A stretch of DNA of 27,372 nucleotides, from assembly GCA_002395085.1 (NCBI GenBank), contig DGVV01000117.1:1-27372 (forward strand). Direction: 5' to 3'. The DNA is from Ruminococcus sp. UBA4275 (lineage in GTDB: Bacteria; Bacillota; Clostridia; Oscillospirales; Ruminococcaceae). The position numbers were made by a program, and so were the translations under genes. Position 1 is the first letter of the stretch; each line of letters starts with the position of its first letter. Shown piece after piece: positions 1 to 6,517 of this stretch. The notes beneath the pieces were generated by a model. That model was not told the DNA's origin, searched no databases, and saw only the letters and a list, made by a program, of their open reading frames with translations.

Positions 1-316
1 TCAGCATGAGCTTGCCGGTTGCGGAGCTGGTATCGAAATGCTCCGTCGCGGAGATCAGGGTGACCTCTTTTGCACCGAGCAGCTCGATGATCCGCAGCAG
101 ATCGGCGGTATTCCGCGCCAGACGGGAAAAGTCATGCACATAAATCACATCGCCGCTGCGGGCGAATTCCAGCAGCTCTTGCAGCTTGGGACGGTCAGCG
201 GTGCTGGCACTGACCTTCTCGATGAACCACTTTTCAATGCCGAATTGGTGCAGCGAAACCATCTGGCGGCTTTCATTCTGCTCCCGCGTGGACACTCTTA
301 CGTATGCTAGATTCAT
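1..316 (-). CDS. Serine recombinase (resolvase/invertase family), N-terminal part, cut by window edge
   Basis: This is the first 105 codons of a serine site-specific recombinase; the rest lies beyond the left edge. The translation opens MNLAYVRVSTREQNESRQ, in which the serine of RVST is the expected nucleophile. It continues with a segment ending SGDVIYVHDFSRLARN and later TEHFDTSSATGKLML, the usual resolvase catalytic-domain landmarks. The family cuts and rejoins DNA through a phosphoserine link. The start codon at 316 follows a weak GAGGT site and lies just downstream of a consensus promoter. The small catalytic domain opens like Tn3-type resolvases or DNA invertases rather than the large recombinases, but the C-terminal half is not visible, so this cannot be settled. 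It could be a transposon resolvase, an inversion switch or a remnant. Confidence 0.88.
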   Translation of the reverse strand, partial: MNLAYVRVSTREQNESRQMVSLHQFGIEKWFIEKVSASTADRPKLQELLEFARSGDVIYVHDFSRLARNTADLLRIIELLGAKEVTLISATEHFDTSSATGKLML

Positions 317-349
317 AGATACCTCTTTTGACAAAATAGGGTTTACCTT

Positions 350-378
350 ATTATACCATGCGCGGAACGGCTTGTCAA
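350..378 (-). promoter_or_regulatory. Consensus sigma-A promoter for the recombinase
   Basis: Read on the minus strand this is TTGACA, 17 nt, TATAAT, with a TGG just before the -10 box (extended -10). All twelve hexamer positions match consensus. It lies 34 nt upstream of the recombinase start codon. Confidence 0.85.
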
Positions 379-409
379 TTCTATTTGAGATGATCGGTAC
401 TGAATATAG

Positions 410-442
410 AAGAAGGACAGCGCACAATGCACTGTCCTTCTT
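410..442 (-). terminator. Hairpin downstream of the P-loop ATPase gene
   Basis: An 11-bp stem (AAGAAGGACAG with CTGTCCTTCTT) is extended inward by GCA/TGC. On the minus strand the 3' arm ends in CUUCUU followed by CUAUAUUC, a weak U-rich tail. It lies about 60 nt past the stop of the gene ending at 503, so it probably ends that transcript. Confidence 0.55.
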
Positions 443-502
443 TGCCGGATTCGTTTTCAGCTCTGCCGTCTTCGCTTGCGGCGCGTGGGGATCCATTCGC
501 GG

Positions 503-1564
503 TCAATATGCTGCTTTGCACGGAAATGCGTTGATTTTCGCGGCAAGTTCTGTCGCTTTCTGATCGAGCCACTCAGGATCAAGTGCCGTAATATAGTACG
601 ATTCCAGTTCATCGTGGATGCGCAGCGCCTCCGCAAGCAGAGAAACGGTCTGTGCCGTGACTGCGGATGCGGTTTTGGAGCAAAATCGCATTAACGTGCG
701 GTGTGCGTGCAGGGCATCCTGCCGGTAAAAGCGCTGCATCCGGATGACGGTCGGGGCAGGCAACTCAGCAGGGGGATGCGGCGCGGCAATCAGCGCAAGA
801 TGCAGTTCCGGCAGCAGCAGATGTGTGATCGGGCGCTGCGACTGCGTTTGTGCGCGTGTGATTTCGGCAGTCAGACCGCAATTTGCGGCTGTGGCTGCAA
901 GATCATTCAGCAGCATTTGAGAGGCAGCATACCACGCATCCTGCAACAGCATCAGCGTGAAATCTTTCGGAATCAGCGTCAGTTTTCCTGCGGGCGTCAG
1001 CGCGCTGCACTGTCGCTGCATCAGGCATCCGGTAGCGCCGGTTTTACGCGGAAACAGGCGCTTTGCAAGCCGCTGCGCAAAACGGTGCAGCTTGTCGGTC
1101 AGCAGGGCATCCGCGCCTGTATCCGCAATGAGATCTTCCATTGCAGCAATGCCGCCAAGCCCCTTGCGCACCAGTGCGTGCATAGCCTGATTTTCCGCAT
1201 AGAGACGCTGAATCTCAGTCATCTGAGCGGTAAGAACATCGCTGTGAAGCCCCTGTGCAAGATCCAGCAGTTCCCCTGAAATATACGGCAAAGGGGTACT
1301 GCTTTCGTGCGGGGCGGTTGCATCTGCGATGAATACGCCGCGTGCTTCCAGCACAACCGCATCCAGCGAATGCGGATCAGACGCACAGTGATACAGGGAA
1401 ACCGGTTCACCCTCAAAAGCCGCCGCGATCTTCTTCATCAGCGTGGATTTGCCTGTGCCGGGTCCGCCTTTGAGATAAATGCCGTAGGCAGCCTGCTGTT
1501 CCCGCCAGAATGCGGTTTCAAATCCGCAAGGGGATGCGCCGCCCAGAAAATATGCTCTCTGCAT
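503..1564 (-). CDS. P-loop ATPase of the PRK06851 type
   Basis: This is a 353-residue soluble protein with a clear Walker A motif, KGGPGTGKST, at residues 32-41. Upstream is FLGGASPCGF, and about 25 residues after Walker A is YHCASDPHSLDAVVL, then IADATAPH. This order matches a family of about 360-residue ATPases common in spore-forming Firmicutes (PRK06851), whose function is not established. The C-terminal half repeats the general arrangement and ends with a helical segment around ALRIHDELESYYI. The start at 1564 has a GGAGG site 6 nt upstream. A CATAGGAT box upstream resembles a sigma-E -10, but no good -35 is visible. Family assignment is by motif order only, and the role is unknown. Confidence 0.75.
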   Translation of the reverse strand: MQRAYFLGGASPCGFETAFWREQQAAYGIYLKGGPGTGKSTLMKKIAAAFEGEPVSLYHCASDPHSLDAVVLEARGVFIADATAPHESSTPLPYISGELLDLAQGLHSDVLTAQMTEIQRLYAENQAMHALVRKGLGGIAAMEDLIADTGADALLTDKLHRFAQRLAKRLFPRKTGATGCLMQRQCSALTPAGKLTLIPKDFTLMLLQDAWYAASQMLLNDLAATAANCGLTAEITRAQTQSQRPITHLLLPELHLALIAAPHPPAELPAPTVIRMQRFYRQDALHAHRTLMRFCSKTASAVTAQTVSLLAEALRIHDELESYYITALDPEWLDQKATELAAKINAFPCKAAY

Positions 1565-1620
1565 GATAAACCTCCATGAAATCTGATTGGTTTATCCTAT
1601 GCAGCCCGCACAGAAATGAC

Positions 1621-1656
1621 ACAAGCGGTATGCACACACCGGCGCATACCGCTTGT
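1621..1656 (-). terminator. Strong hairpin after the DUF624 gene
   Basis: A perfect 13-bp stem (ACAAGCGGTATGC with GCATACCGCTTGT) and a 10-nt loop begins 1 nt past the stop codon of the gene ending at 1658. The minus-strand tail GUCAUUUCUG has only a short U-run, so termination may be incomplete or the hairpin may protect the 3' end. Confidence 0.55.
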
Positions 1657-1657
1657 C

Positions 1658-2566
1658 TTATGAGATGATCTTGCCCTTTTTGGGCTTCTCTGCCTTGACC
1701 GGCGTTTCCGTGCCGCCGCGGTCTGTAAAGACGCGGTCTTCCTCCGCAACCGTTTCCTCAATGTCCGGATTTTGTTCGTCAGATGTTTCGTAATACGGGA
1801 AGATGACGTATTTCTGGATGACAGGATAGTGCAGGAATGTCACCAGATACCCGATGAATGCTGCCGGCATGAAAGGCAGCAGGAACAGTACATAGCTTGT
1901 GAGGGAGAACAGAAACCACATCAGGCCGAGAATCAGCACGATGCAGGCGGTCGAGAGAAGGCATTGCTTCAGCGAGAGACCGACAAGCTGAAACGCATTT
2001 TTGAGCACACTGCGTTTACGCAGGGTCGTCGTTGCCTGAAGCGTGAAGATGTAGTAATTCATGAACAGCAAAATCAACGCAACTGCGAGTGAAATACCGA
2101 ACAGAATGTAATATCCGGAATTGTTTTCCTCGGCAGCACGCTGCGGGTAGACAAAGTATCCGGCGATTACTGAGGCAATGACCACAGCGTCGATGAGCCA
2201 GAAAATGAATCCCGCCAGAAAATTATGCGAAAAGCCCTTTTTGAATTCCTCCATGAAGAAGAATGCCTTATCGAGAACAATCAGCCGCATGACCCTTGCA
2301 CAGCCAGTGAGGATCGGACCTTCCAGCACCACTTGCAGCAGTACCAGAAAGATTGTCATGGCATACGTGAATTTGTTGTTCGTATCCATGAGGATAATCG
2401 GTGCAAGCAGAAGCGGCGCGTGCAGCACGGTGAACAGCAGATTCAGTGAGATGATCTTGCCGATATTGCGCCACAGCACTTCCCAGAAGCGGAAAAACGG
2501 CTTCTTTTTCGGCGCATTCGGATTGATGCCCGCGCCGGTGTTCATGTAGTTACCAAATAGCCCCAT
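1658..2566 (-). CDS. DUF624 (YesL-like) integral membrane protein
   Basis: This is a 302-residue polytopic membrane protein. After a cytoplasmic start (MGLFGNYMNTGAGINPNAPK) it has the aromatic/basic entry FFRFWEVLWRNIGKIISLN, then about six hydrophobic segments between residues 35 and 245. It ends in a charged tail rich in E, K and D. The N-terminal RFWEVLWRNIGKI-type motif and the membrane layout match the DUF624/YesL family, often found near sugar ABC transporters but without a proven biochemical role. No transporter lies nearby here. It starts 18 nt after the stop of the SpoIIM-like gene and has an AAAGGATG ribosome site, so the two are probably co-transcribed. The charged tail of about 50 residues may be a protein-interaction region. 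Confidence 0.75.
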   Translation of the reverse strand: MGLFGNYMNTGAGINPNAPKKKPFFRFWEVLWRNIGKIISLNLLFTVLHAPLLLAPIILMDTNNKFTYAMTIFLVLLQVVLEGPILTGCARVMRLIVLDKAFFFMEEFKKGFSHNFLAGFIFWLIDAVVIASVIAGYFVYPQRAAEENNSGYYILFGISLAVALILLFMNYYIFTLQATTTLRKRSVLKNAFQLVGLSLKQCLLSTACIVLILGLMWFLFSLTSYVLFLLPFMPAAFIGYLVTFLHYPVIQKYVIFPYYETSDEQNPDIEETVAEEDRVFTDRGGTETPVKAEKPKKGKIIS

Positions 2567-2584
2567 GCTGGCTACATCCTTTCT

Positions 2585-3220
2585 TTACAATGCGCGGAGC
2601 AATCTGTCATTGAGCAGCCAGAGCAGGAAGATCTGCATACCGGCGGCAAGCATCAGCAGAAACGCATCCAGCAGGAAACCTGCCAGAAATCTGCGCATAT
2701 ATGCAGTGATCTCCGGATCGCTTTGCCCGTGGAAGCAGTATGCCGTCAGCTTACCGGACAGTGCGGCGGAGCGTTTTGCCGCAGAAACGAGAATCACCGC
2801 CGACAAAATGCTGTACGGGAGTATGAGTGCAGCGGTCAGCGGGAAGGCGTCATGCAGCGGCATGATCTGAAAGACATTTGCGGCAGCAGCACCCGCAGCA
2901 GCGCCCCGCAGAATCAGGAGCAGCGCGGTGAGCGGTTGTCCGCAGGCGGAAAAACCGCTGATCAGAATACCGGTCAGCAGCACAAGACAGGGGAGCAGCA
3001 CTGTGCCGAAGGCATCCCAAAGGGAACGTGCAGCACCAGTGAGCATGAGTCCCTGTGCGGACCATGCGGGGAGCGCAAGGTTCGCTTTGCCGCAGAGAAT
3101 TGTACCAAGCCCGATGCCGCAGATCACAAACGCAAACAGTGTGCGAAAGGGGTCAGCAGGCAGGGGATTCTCCGGTATGATGCGGGTTGTCCGCGCAGAA
3201 AGCGTGTGATACAGGTTCAT
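2585..3220 (-). CDS. SpoIIM-like integral membrane protein
   Basis: This 211-residue membrane protein has about five hydrophobic segments. Its order resembles stage II sporulation protein M: an N-terminal helix with GIGLGTIL, then LTGILISGFSACGQP, then LILRGAAAGAAAANVF, then LILPYSILSAVILVSAAKRS, then a C-terminal helix. B. subtilis SpoIIM is 214 residues with the same layout, and with SpoIID and SpoIIP it drives engulfment in the mother cell. Sequence identity appears low, so this is a likely rather than firm call. Of the two nearby ATGs (3226 and 3220) the second is chosen because GGAGG lies 7 nt upstream of it. A candidate sigma-E promoter directly upstream supports a sporulation role. A generic DUF95-type membrane protein is the alternative. 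Confidence 0.5.
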   Translation of the reverse strand: MNLYHTLSARTTRIIPENPLPADPFRTLFAFVICGIGLGTILCGKANLALPAWSAQGLMLTGAARSLWDAFGTVLLPCLVLLTGILISGFSACGQPLTALLLILRGAAAGAAAANVFQIMPLHDAFPLTAALILPYSILSAVILVSAAKRSAALSGKLTAYCFHGQSDPEITAYMRRFLAGFLLDAFLLMLAAGMQIFLLWLLNDRLLRAL

Positions 3221-3237
3221 AAGCATCCCTCCGCTTC

Positions 3238-3266
3238 ATCCTATGCGGCACAGCGGAGAGATATGC
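3238..3266 (-). promoter_or_regulatory. Candidate sigma-E (mother-cell) promoter for the SpoIIM-like gene
   Basis: On the minus strand this reads GCATATC, 14 nt, CATAGGAT. The sigma-E consensus from B. subtilis is roughly kmATATT, 14-15 nt, CATACAnT. The spacing matches and most box positions agree. It lies between the proC stop and the SpoIIM-like start, giving a very short 5' leader that still contains the GGAGG site. Confidence 0.5.
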
Positions 3267-3271
3267 AGCGA

Positions 3272-4087
3272 TTATTTTTTGCGCTCAGCACCTGCGAGTT
3301 CGTAAGCTCTGCCGGTGCAGCGGTCACAGCATTCCGCGACAGTACCGGTCAGGTCATGCGCATAGAGGCGGTCAAGACCGGCAAGGGTCGTGCCGCCGGG
3401 CGAGGAGACCATTTTGATCAGTTCGTCAATGGAATAGCCGGAGTCGGTCATCATTTTCGCAGAGCCGATCATTGCCTGCGCAAACAGACGCAGCGCAGCG
3501 CCTTCATCGAGTCCCTCGGATTTTGCGTAATCGAGGAAGCCTTTTGCATAGAGATAGAGGAAGGCGGGGCTGGAGCTGTTCACGGCGATGATCTCACGCA
3601 TTTTGTTCTCCGGGATTTCCTCTGCGATGCCGCAGGTTGCAAACATCTCCTTTGCGAGTGCAAATTCGTCATCGGTGATGCCTTCGCAGCGGGCGAGTGC
3701 CGTTGCACCGAGACCCAGCATCAGCGGGGTATTCGGCATGACAAGGATGATACGCGCATCGGGGATGGTGTGCGAGCGGATGAATTCAGCAGAAATGCCG
3801 GCACAAATCGAAATAATGACCTGCTCTCTGCGCAGTTTGAGCGTATCGAGGATGCCGCCCAGCACCTGCGGCTTGACCGCAAGCACAAGGTAATCGGATG
3901 CATCCGCGAGTGCCTGTGCGCTCTCTGCGGGTGCGATGCCGGCATCTGCGAGGGCAGAAAGCTTGTCTGCATCGGTATCAAAGCTGAGGATCTGTGCGAT
4001 CCCGCCGTTTTTGCAAAGCGCCGAGGCGGCGATGCCGCGCATCATGGCGGTGCCCATATTGCCGGCACCCAAAAAGCCCAGTTTCAT
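3272..4087 (-). CDS. proC: Pyrroline-5-carboxylate reductase
   Basis: This 271-residue enzyme carries out the last step of proline synthesis, reducing 1-pyrroline-5-carboxylate with NAD(P)H in the cytoplasm. The N-terminal Rossmann motif FLGAGNMGTAMMRG is at residues 4-17. The middle has LVLAVKPQ and VMPNTPLMLG, and the C-terminal family signature appears as LIKMVSSPGGTTLAGLD. Length and motif order are normal for the family. The start at 4087 has an AGGAGA site about 11 nt upstream. It follows folT after a 24-nt gap in the same direction, so it is probably read from the riboswitch-controlled transcript. This would place proline synthesis under folate-sensing control, an inference from position only. 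Confidence 0.97.
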   Translation of the reverse strand: MKLGFLGAGNMGTAMMRGIAASALCKNGGIAQILSFDTDADKLSALADAGIAPAESAQALADASDYLVLAVKPQVLGGILDTLKLRREQVIISICAGISAEFIRSHTIPDARIILVMPNTPLMLGLGATALARCEGITDDEFALAKEMFATCGIAEEIPENKMREIIAVNSSSPAFLYLYAKGFLDYAKSEGLDEGAALRLFAQAMIGSAKMMTDSGYSIDELIKMVSSPGGTTLAGLDRLYAHDLTGTVAECCDRCTGRAYELAGAERKK

Positions 4088-4111
4088 GTTGAGATAATCT
4101 CCTTTTCAGGG

Positions 4112-4702
4112 TCATGCGGCAGTTTTGCGCTTACCGAAGACCATAGTATACGCCTTGAGAACCGCAGTCAGGACGACTGCAATCAGGATGATGTCAAACG
4201 GCAGCTCCAGCAGATTTTTCGAGATGCGGGCGATGATTGCCGCAGCAAGACCCGTTTCGGTGCGGAGGAAGCCGTAGTGATAATTGGCAGCAGTATTGCA
4301 GATGAGGTTAATGAACACGATGTCGATGATCCGTGCGATGATCAGCCGCGTGAGAATCTCGATGTCAAACGCACGGCCGGTGCGCTTGGGCAGGATGCGG
4401 TAGGCGATCAGACCGTAGATCAGCCCCTGCAAAGCGCCGAGCAGCGTATACAGCGGCAGAAAACCGCCGGTCGGGGCGACAAGAAAGCCGAGGACATCGC
4501 ACATACCGCCTGCGAAAAACGCGACGAACGGGCCGTACAGCATACCGATTGAAGCGATCGCGAGGAAGGCGAAATTGATCTTTGCGAAGCCGAGGTTGAT
4601 GCTGAACGATTCAATGACCATTGAGACGGCGATCAGCAGGCCGGTCACGAGGACGGCGCGCAGATCGGTGAGTTCGCGGACGGATTCCTTAAAAATTTTC
4701 AT
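4112..4702 (-). CDS. folT: Folate-type ECF transporter S-component (FolT-like)
   Basis: This 196-residue membrane protein is the substrate-binding S-component of an energy-coupling-factor vitamin transporter. It has six hydrophobic segments. The first (AVLVTGLLIAVSMVIESFSI) is preceded by a short basic/acidic head, and a central motif reads FAGGMCDVLGFLVAPTGGFLPLYTLLGALQGL (split here: FAGGMCDVLGFLVAPTGG, then FLPLYTLLGALQGL). This region is typical of the folate subgroup. The S-component works with shared EcfA/A'/T proteins, which are not in this window. An in-frame ATG 60 nt further upstream lies inside the leader hairpin. The start at 4702 is preferred because AAAGGAG lies just upstream. 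Folate specificity rests mainly on the THF riboswitch in the leader, which agrees with the sequence. Confidence 0.88.
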   Translation of the reverse strand: MKIFKESVRELTDLRAVLVTGLLIAVSMVIESFSINLGFAKINFAFLAIASIGMLYGPFVAFFAGGMCDVLGFLVAPTGGFLPLYTLLGALQGLIYGLIAYRILPKRTGRAFDIEILTRLIIARIIDIVFINLICNTAANYHYGFLRTETGLAAAIIARISKNLLELPFDIILIAVVLTAVLKAYTMVFGKRKTAA

Positions 4703-4707
4703 AATAA

Positions 4708-4748
4708 AACACTCCTTTGCACAATAACTGAATGCACAAAGGAGTGTT
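4708..4748 (-). promoter_or_regulatory. Leader hairpin that buries the folT ribosome site
   Basis: A perfect 12-bp stem forms between AACACTCCTTTG (4748 to 4737) and CAAAGGAGTGTT (4719 to 4708), with a 17-nt loop. The 3' arm contains the folT Shine-Dalgarno sequence AAAGGAG and is followed by UUUAUU and the start codon. It could block translation or act as a short terminator. It lies 14 nt downstream of the riboswitch aptamer and is its likely output structure. Confidence 0.82.
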
Positions 4749-4762
4749 GCAGATTCCCTCAT

Positions 4763-4885
4763 GCCTCAGCGGGATGCGAAGATCTCATCGCAAGCGGCAT
4801 GGTGTTGTGCTGCCATGTGCTTTTCGTCCGCCCGACAACTCCCCGTTCGGTCGGCACTTTACGCGAGATCTCCTACTCTGACGCA
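4763..4885 (-). ncRNA. THF riboswitch (tetrahydrofolate aptamer, folT type)
   Basis: On the minus strand the RNA has the landmarks of the THF riboswitch in order: GAGUAG at the start, CGCGUAAAGUG, GAACGGGGAGUUG in the third loop, ACGAA, and GCAUCCCGCU at the end. P1 pairs UCAG with CUGA. P2 pairs GGAGAUCUC with GAGAUCUUC over 9 bp. P3 pairs CCGAC with GUCGG. A loop-junction pairing of CGGG with CCCG fits the known pseudoknot, although the loop has GGGGAG where GGGAUG is usual. The aptamer starts only 27 nt past the pfkA stop, so transcription comes from read-through or from a promoter inside pfkA. Confidence 0.9.
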
Positions 4886-4912
4886 GGTTTTGCCTGCGCG
4901 GCATACAATGAA

Positions 4913-5872
4913 TTAGATGCTGATGATCTTGGTCAGCTCATAGAGGTCGTCATCGAAGGGCTTCTTCATCTGGAGCGCCTCCTGAATGTCGTAATCGACG
5001 AGTTTTGTGCCACGGATACCGACGACACGGTTGCCGATGCCCTTTTCGAGCAGGTCAACAGCGTATTTACCCATCTGGCTTGCCAGCACGCGGTCACGGA
5101 CGGTCGGAGAGCCGCCGCGCTGCACATGGCCGAGGATGGTTGCGCGGGACTCAATGCCCGTCTCTTCCTCGATGCGCTTTGCCAGCTCCTGAGAGCCGCC
5201 GATGCCTTCTGCGACGATGATGATGAAGTTCTGCTTGCCGAGTTTTCTGCCCGCCTGCATCTTTGCGATGATGTCGTCGATGTTGTATTCCTTTTCAGGA
5301 CACAGCACCTCGACAGCGCCGCAGGCAACAGCGGTATTGACAGCGATATAGCCGGCATCTCTGCCCATGACCTCGACCACAGAGCAGCGGTCGTGGGAAT
5401 GGCTGGTATCGCGGAGCTTATCGACCAGCTCCATGACGGTGTTCATAGCGGTATCGTAACCAATGGTGAAATCGGTGCTGGAGATGTCGTTGTCGATTGT
5501 GCCGGGCAGACCGATGGTCGGGATGCCGTGGCGGGAGAGATCGCCTGCGCCGCGGTAAGAGCCGTCGCCGCCGATGACAACGAGGCCCTCAATGCCCAGC
5601 TCATGACAGGCATCGACGCCCTTCAGGACGCCTGCTTCATCCTTAAACTCCTTGCAGCGTGCAGAAAAGAGCTTTGTGCCGCCGCGCTGGATAATCGACG
5701 AGACCGAACGTGCGTCCATCTCATAGACATCGCGGTTGAGCAGACCGTTATAGCCTCTGTTGATGCCGACCACGGTCATACCTTTGTAGATTGCCGTGCG
5801 GACAACAGCACGGATTGCTGCATTCATACCCGGCGCGTCGCCGCCGCTGGTCAGAACACCGATTCGTTTCAT
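4913..5872 (-). CDS. pfkA: ATP-dependent 6-phosphofructokinase
   Basis: This 319-residue enzyme phosphorylates fructose 6-phosphate at C1, the committed step of glycolysis. It opens MKRIGVLTSGGDAPGMNAAI, with the GG pair for ATP binding. GGDGSYRGA carries the glycine typical of ATP-using rather than pyrophosphate-using enzymes. LPGTIDNDI contains the catalytic aspartate. VEVMGRDAGYIA and GHVQRGGSP complete the substrate site. Length is normal for bacterial PfkA homotetramers. An in-frame ATG 48 nt upstream exists, but GAGGAGG just before 5872 decides the start. The gene has its own consensus promoter about 90 nt upstream and a small leader hairpin around 5906-5922. No strong terminator separates it from the folT riboswitch. 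Confidence 0.98.
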   Translation of the reverse strand: MKRIGVLTSGGDAPGMNAAIRAVVRTAIYKGMTVVGINRGYNGLLNRDVYEMDARSVSSIIQRGGTKLFSARCKEFKDEAGVLKGVDACHELGIEGLVVIGGDGSYRGAGDLSRHGIPTIGLPGTIDNDISSTDFTIGYDTAMNTVMELVDKLRDTSHSHDRCSVVEVMGRDAGYIAVNTAVACGAVEVLCPEKEYNIDDIIAKMQAGRKLGKQNFIIIVAEGIGGSQELAKRIEEETGIESRATILGHVQRGGSPTVRDRVLASQMGKYAVDLLEKGIGNRVVGIRGTKLVDYDIQEALQMKKPFDDDLYELTKIISI

Positions 5873-5961
5873 TTCAAAGTCCTCCTCACATCTAAAGGCA
5901 TCTGCCGCAGGGAGCGGCACAGTCCTTATGTATACGTTTTTTGCATGATTTGCTACTCTAT

Positions 5962-5990
5962 ATTTTACTCTCTTTCGACCCGTTTGTCAA
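5962..5990 (-). promoter_or_regulatory. Sigma-A promoter for pfkA
   Basis: On the minus strand: TTGACA, 17 nt, TAAAAT. The -35 box is perfect and the -10 matches five of six. It lies just past the spoIIID stop codon. Confidence 0.8.
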
Positions 5991-6007
5991 GAGGGTAATT
6001 GCGCATT

Positions 6008-6319
6008 TTACGGATTCAGAAAAGTTTTTTCGGAGGCGGCGCTGCGGCAGCGTTCATATTTGCGCTTGGTGGCGAGTCCGCCGCGAATATGACGTTCCTG
6101 CTTGTTTCGCTCAATGATGCTGCGCACCTGCAAATACAGCCCGTGATGCAGGGCGGGCAGCCGCACGGAAATGTCCTTGTGGACGGTCGATTTGGAGATG
6201 CCGAATGCTTTGGCTGCACTGCGGACAGTCGCCTCATGTTCTGCGATGTAAGCACCGAGGCGCACGGCACGGTCATCGAGCGCCTGTGCGCGGGCGCTGA
6301 ACGGCTGCGGATTTCTCAT
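6008..6319 (-). CDS. spoIIID: Sporulation transcriptional regulator SpoIIID
   Basis: This 103-residue DNA-binding protein switches mother-cell genes on and off during sporulation after sigma-E activation. The core matches B. subtilis SpoIIID closely: RAVRLGAYIAEHEATVRSAA, then the helix-turn-helix KAFGISKSTVHKDISVRLP, then ERNKQERHIRGGLATKRKY. The B. subtilis protein is 93 residues; this one has a slightly longer head. In-frame upstream ATGs exist, but the start at 6319 is the one placed after a GGAG site (10 nt spacing). A sigma-E-like promoter lies about 50 nt upstream, as expected for this gene. The downstream pfkA has its own promoter. The gene shows the organism belongs to a spore-forming lineage. 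Confidence 0.95.
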   Translation of the reverse strand: MRNPQPFSARAQALDDRAVRLGAYIAEHEATVRSAAKAFGISKSTVHKDISVRLPALHHGLYLQVRSIIERNKQERHIRGGLATKRKYERCRSAASEKTFLNP

Positions 6320-6369
6320 GGTGTAGTCACTCCTCATGCGGACCGCCTTTTGCAGGTCCGGTTTGCTAG

Positions 6370-6398
6370 ACCTTATGCTGATTTGCGGGAAAAGATGC
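6370..6398 (-). promoter_or_regulatory. Candidate sigma-E promoter for spoIIID
   Basis: On the minus strand: GCATCTT, 14 nt, CATAAGGT. The -35 fits kmATATT at six of seven positions, and the CATA core and spacing fit sigma-E. spoIIID is a known sigma-E target in Bacillus, and the element resembles the one before the SpoIIM-like gene. Confidence 0.5.
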
Positions 6399-6449
6399 AC
6401 AAAGACGCCGCGAAAGGTTTGTGCAGGTATCTGAAAATGCAGTTGTGTC

Positions 6450-6478
6450 TTGATTTCAGCCGCATCTTGCTGTATAAT
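6450..6478 (+). promoter_or_regulatory. Sigma-A promoter for the CAP-dockerin gene
   Basis: TTGATT, 17 nt, TATAAT. The -10 is perfect and the -35 matches four of six. It lies 39 nt before the start codon, in the divergent spacer shared with spoIIID. Confidence 0.75.
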
Positions 6479-6517
6479 ATGAATAGATTATGAATGCGGG
6501 CGCAGAGAGGAGGCGGA

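Noticed and set aside
2723..4552. A 609-codon plus-strand open frame
   Set aside because: It runs antisense to proC, folT and the SpoIIM-like gene, has low-complexity arginine/cysteine-rich composition and no recognisable domain. It is a shadow of GC-rich codons.
4882..4898. Separate pfkA terminator (CGCAGG stem)
   Set aside because: A 6-bp stem with no U-run, and it overlaps the base of the THF aptamer.
4799..5998. A 399-codon plus-strand open frame
   Set aside because: Antisense to pfkA and the THF riboswitch; rich in D, A and C as expected from the reverse of a GC-rich gene.
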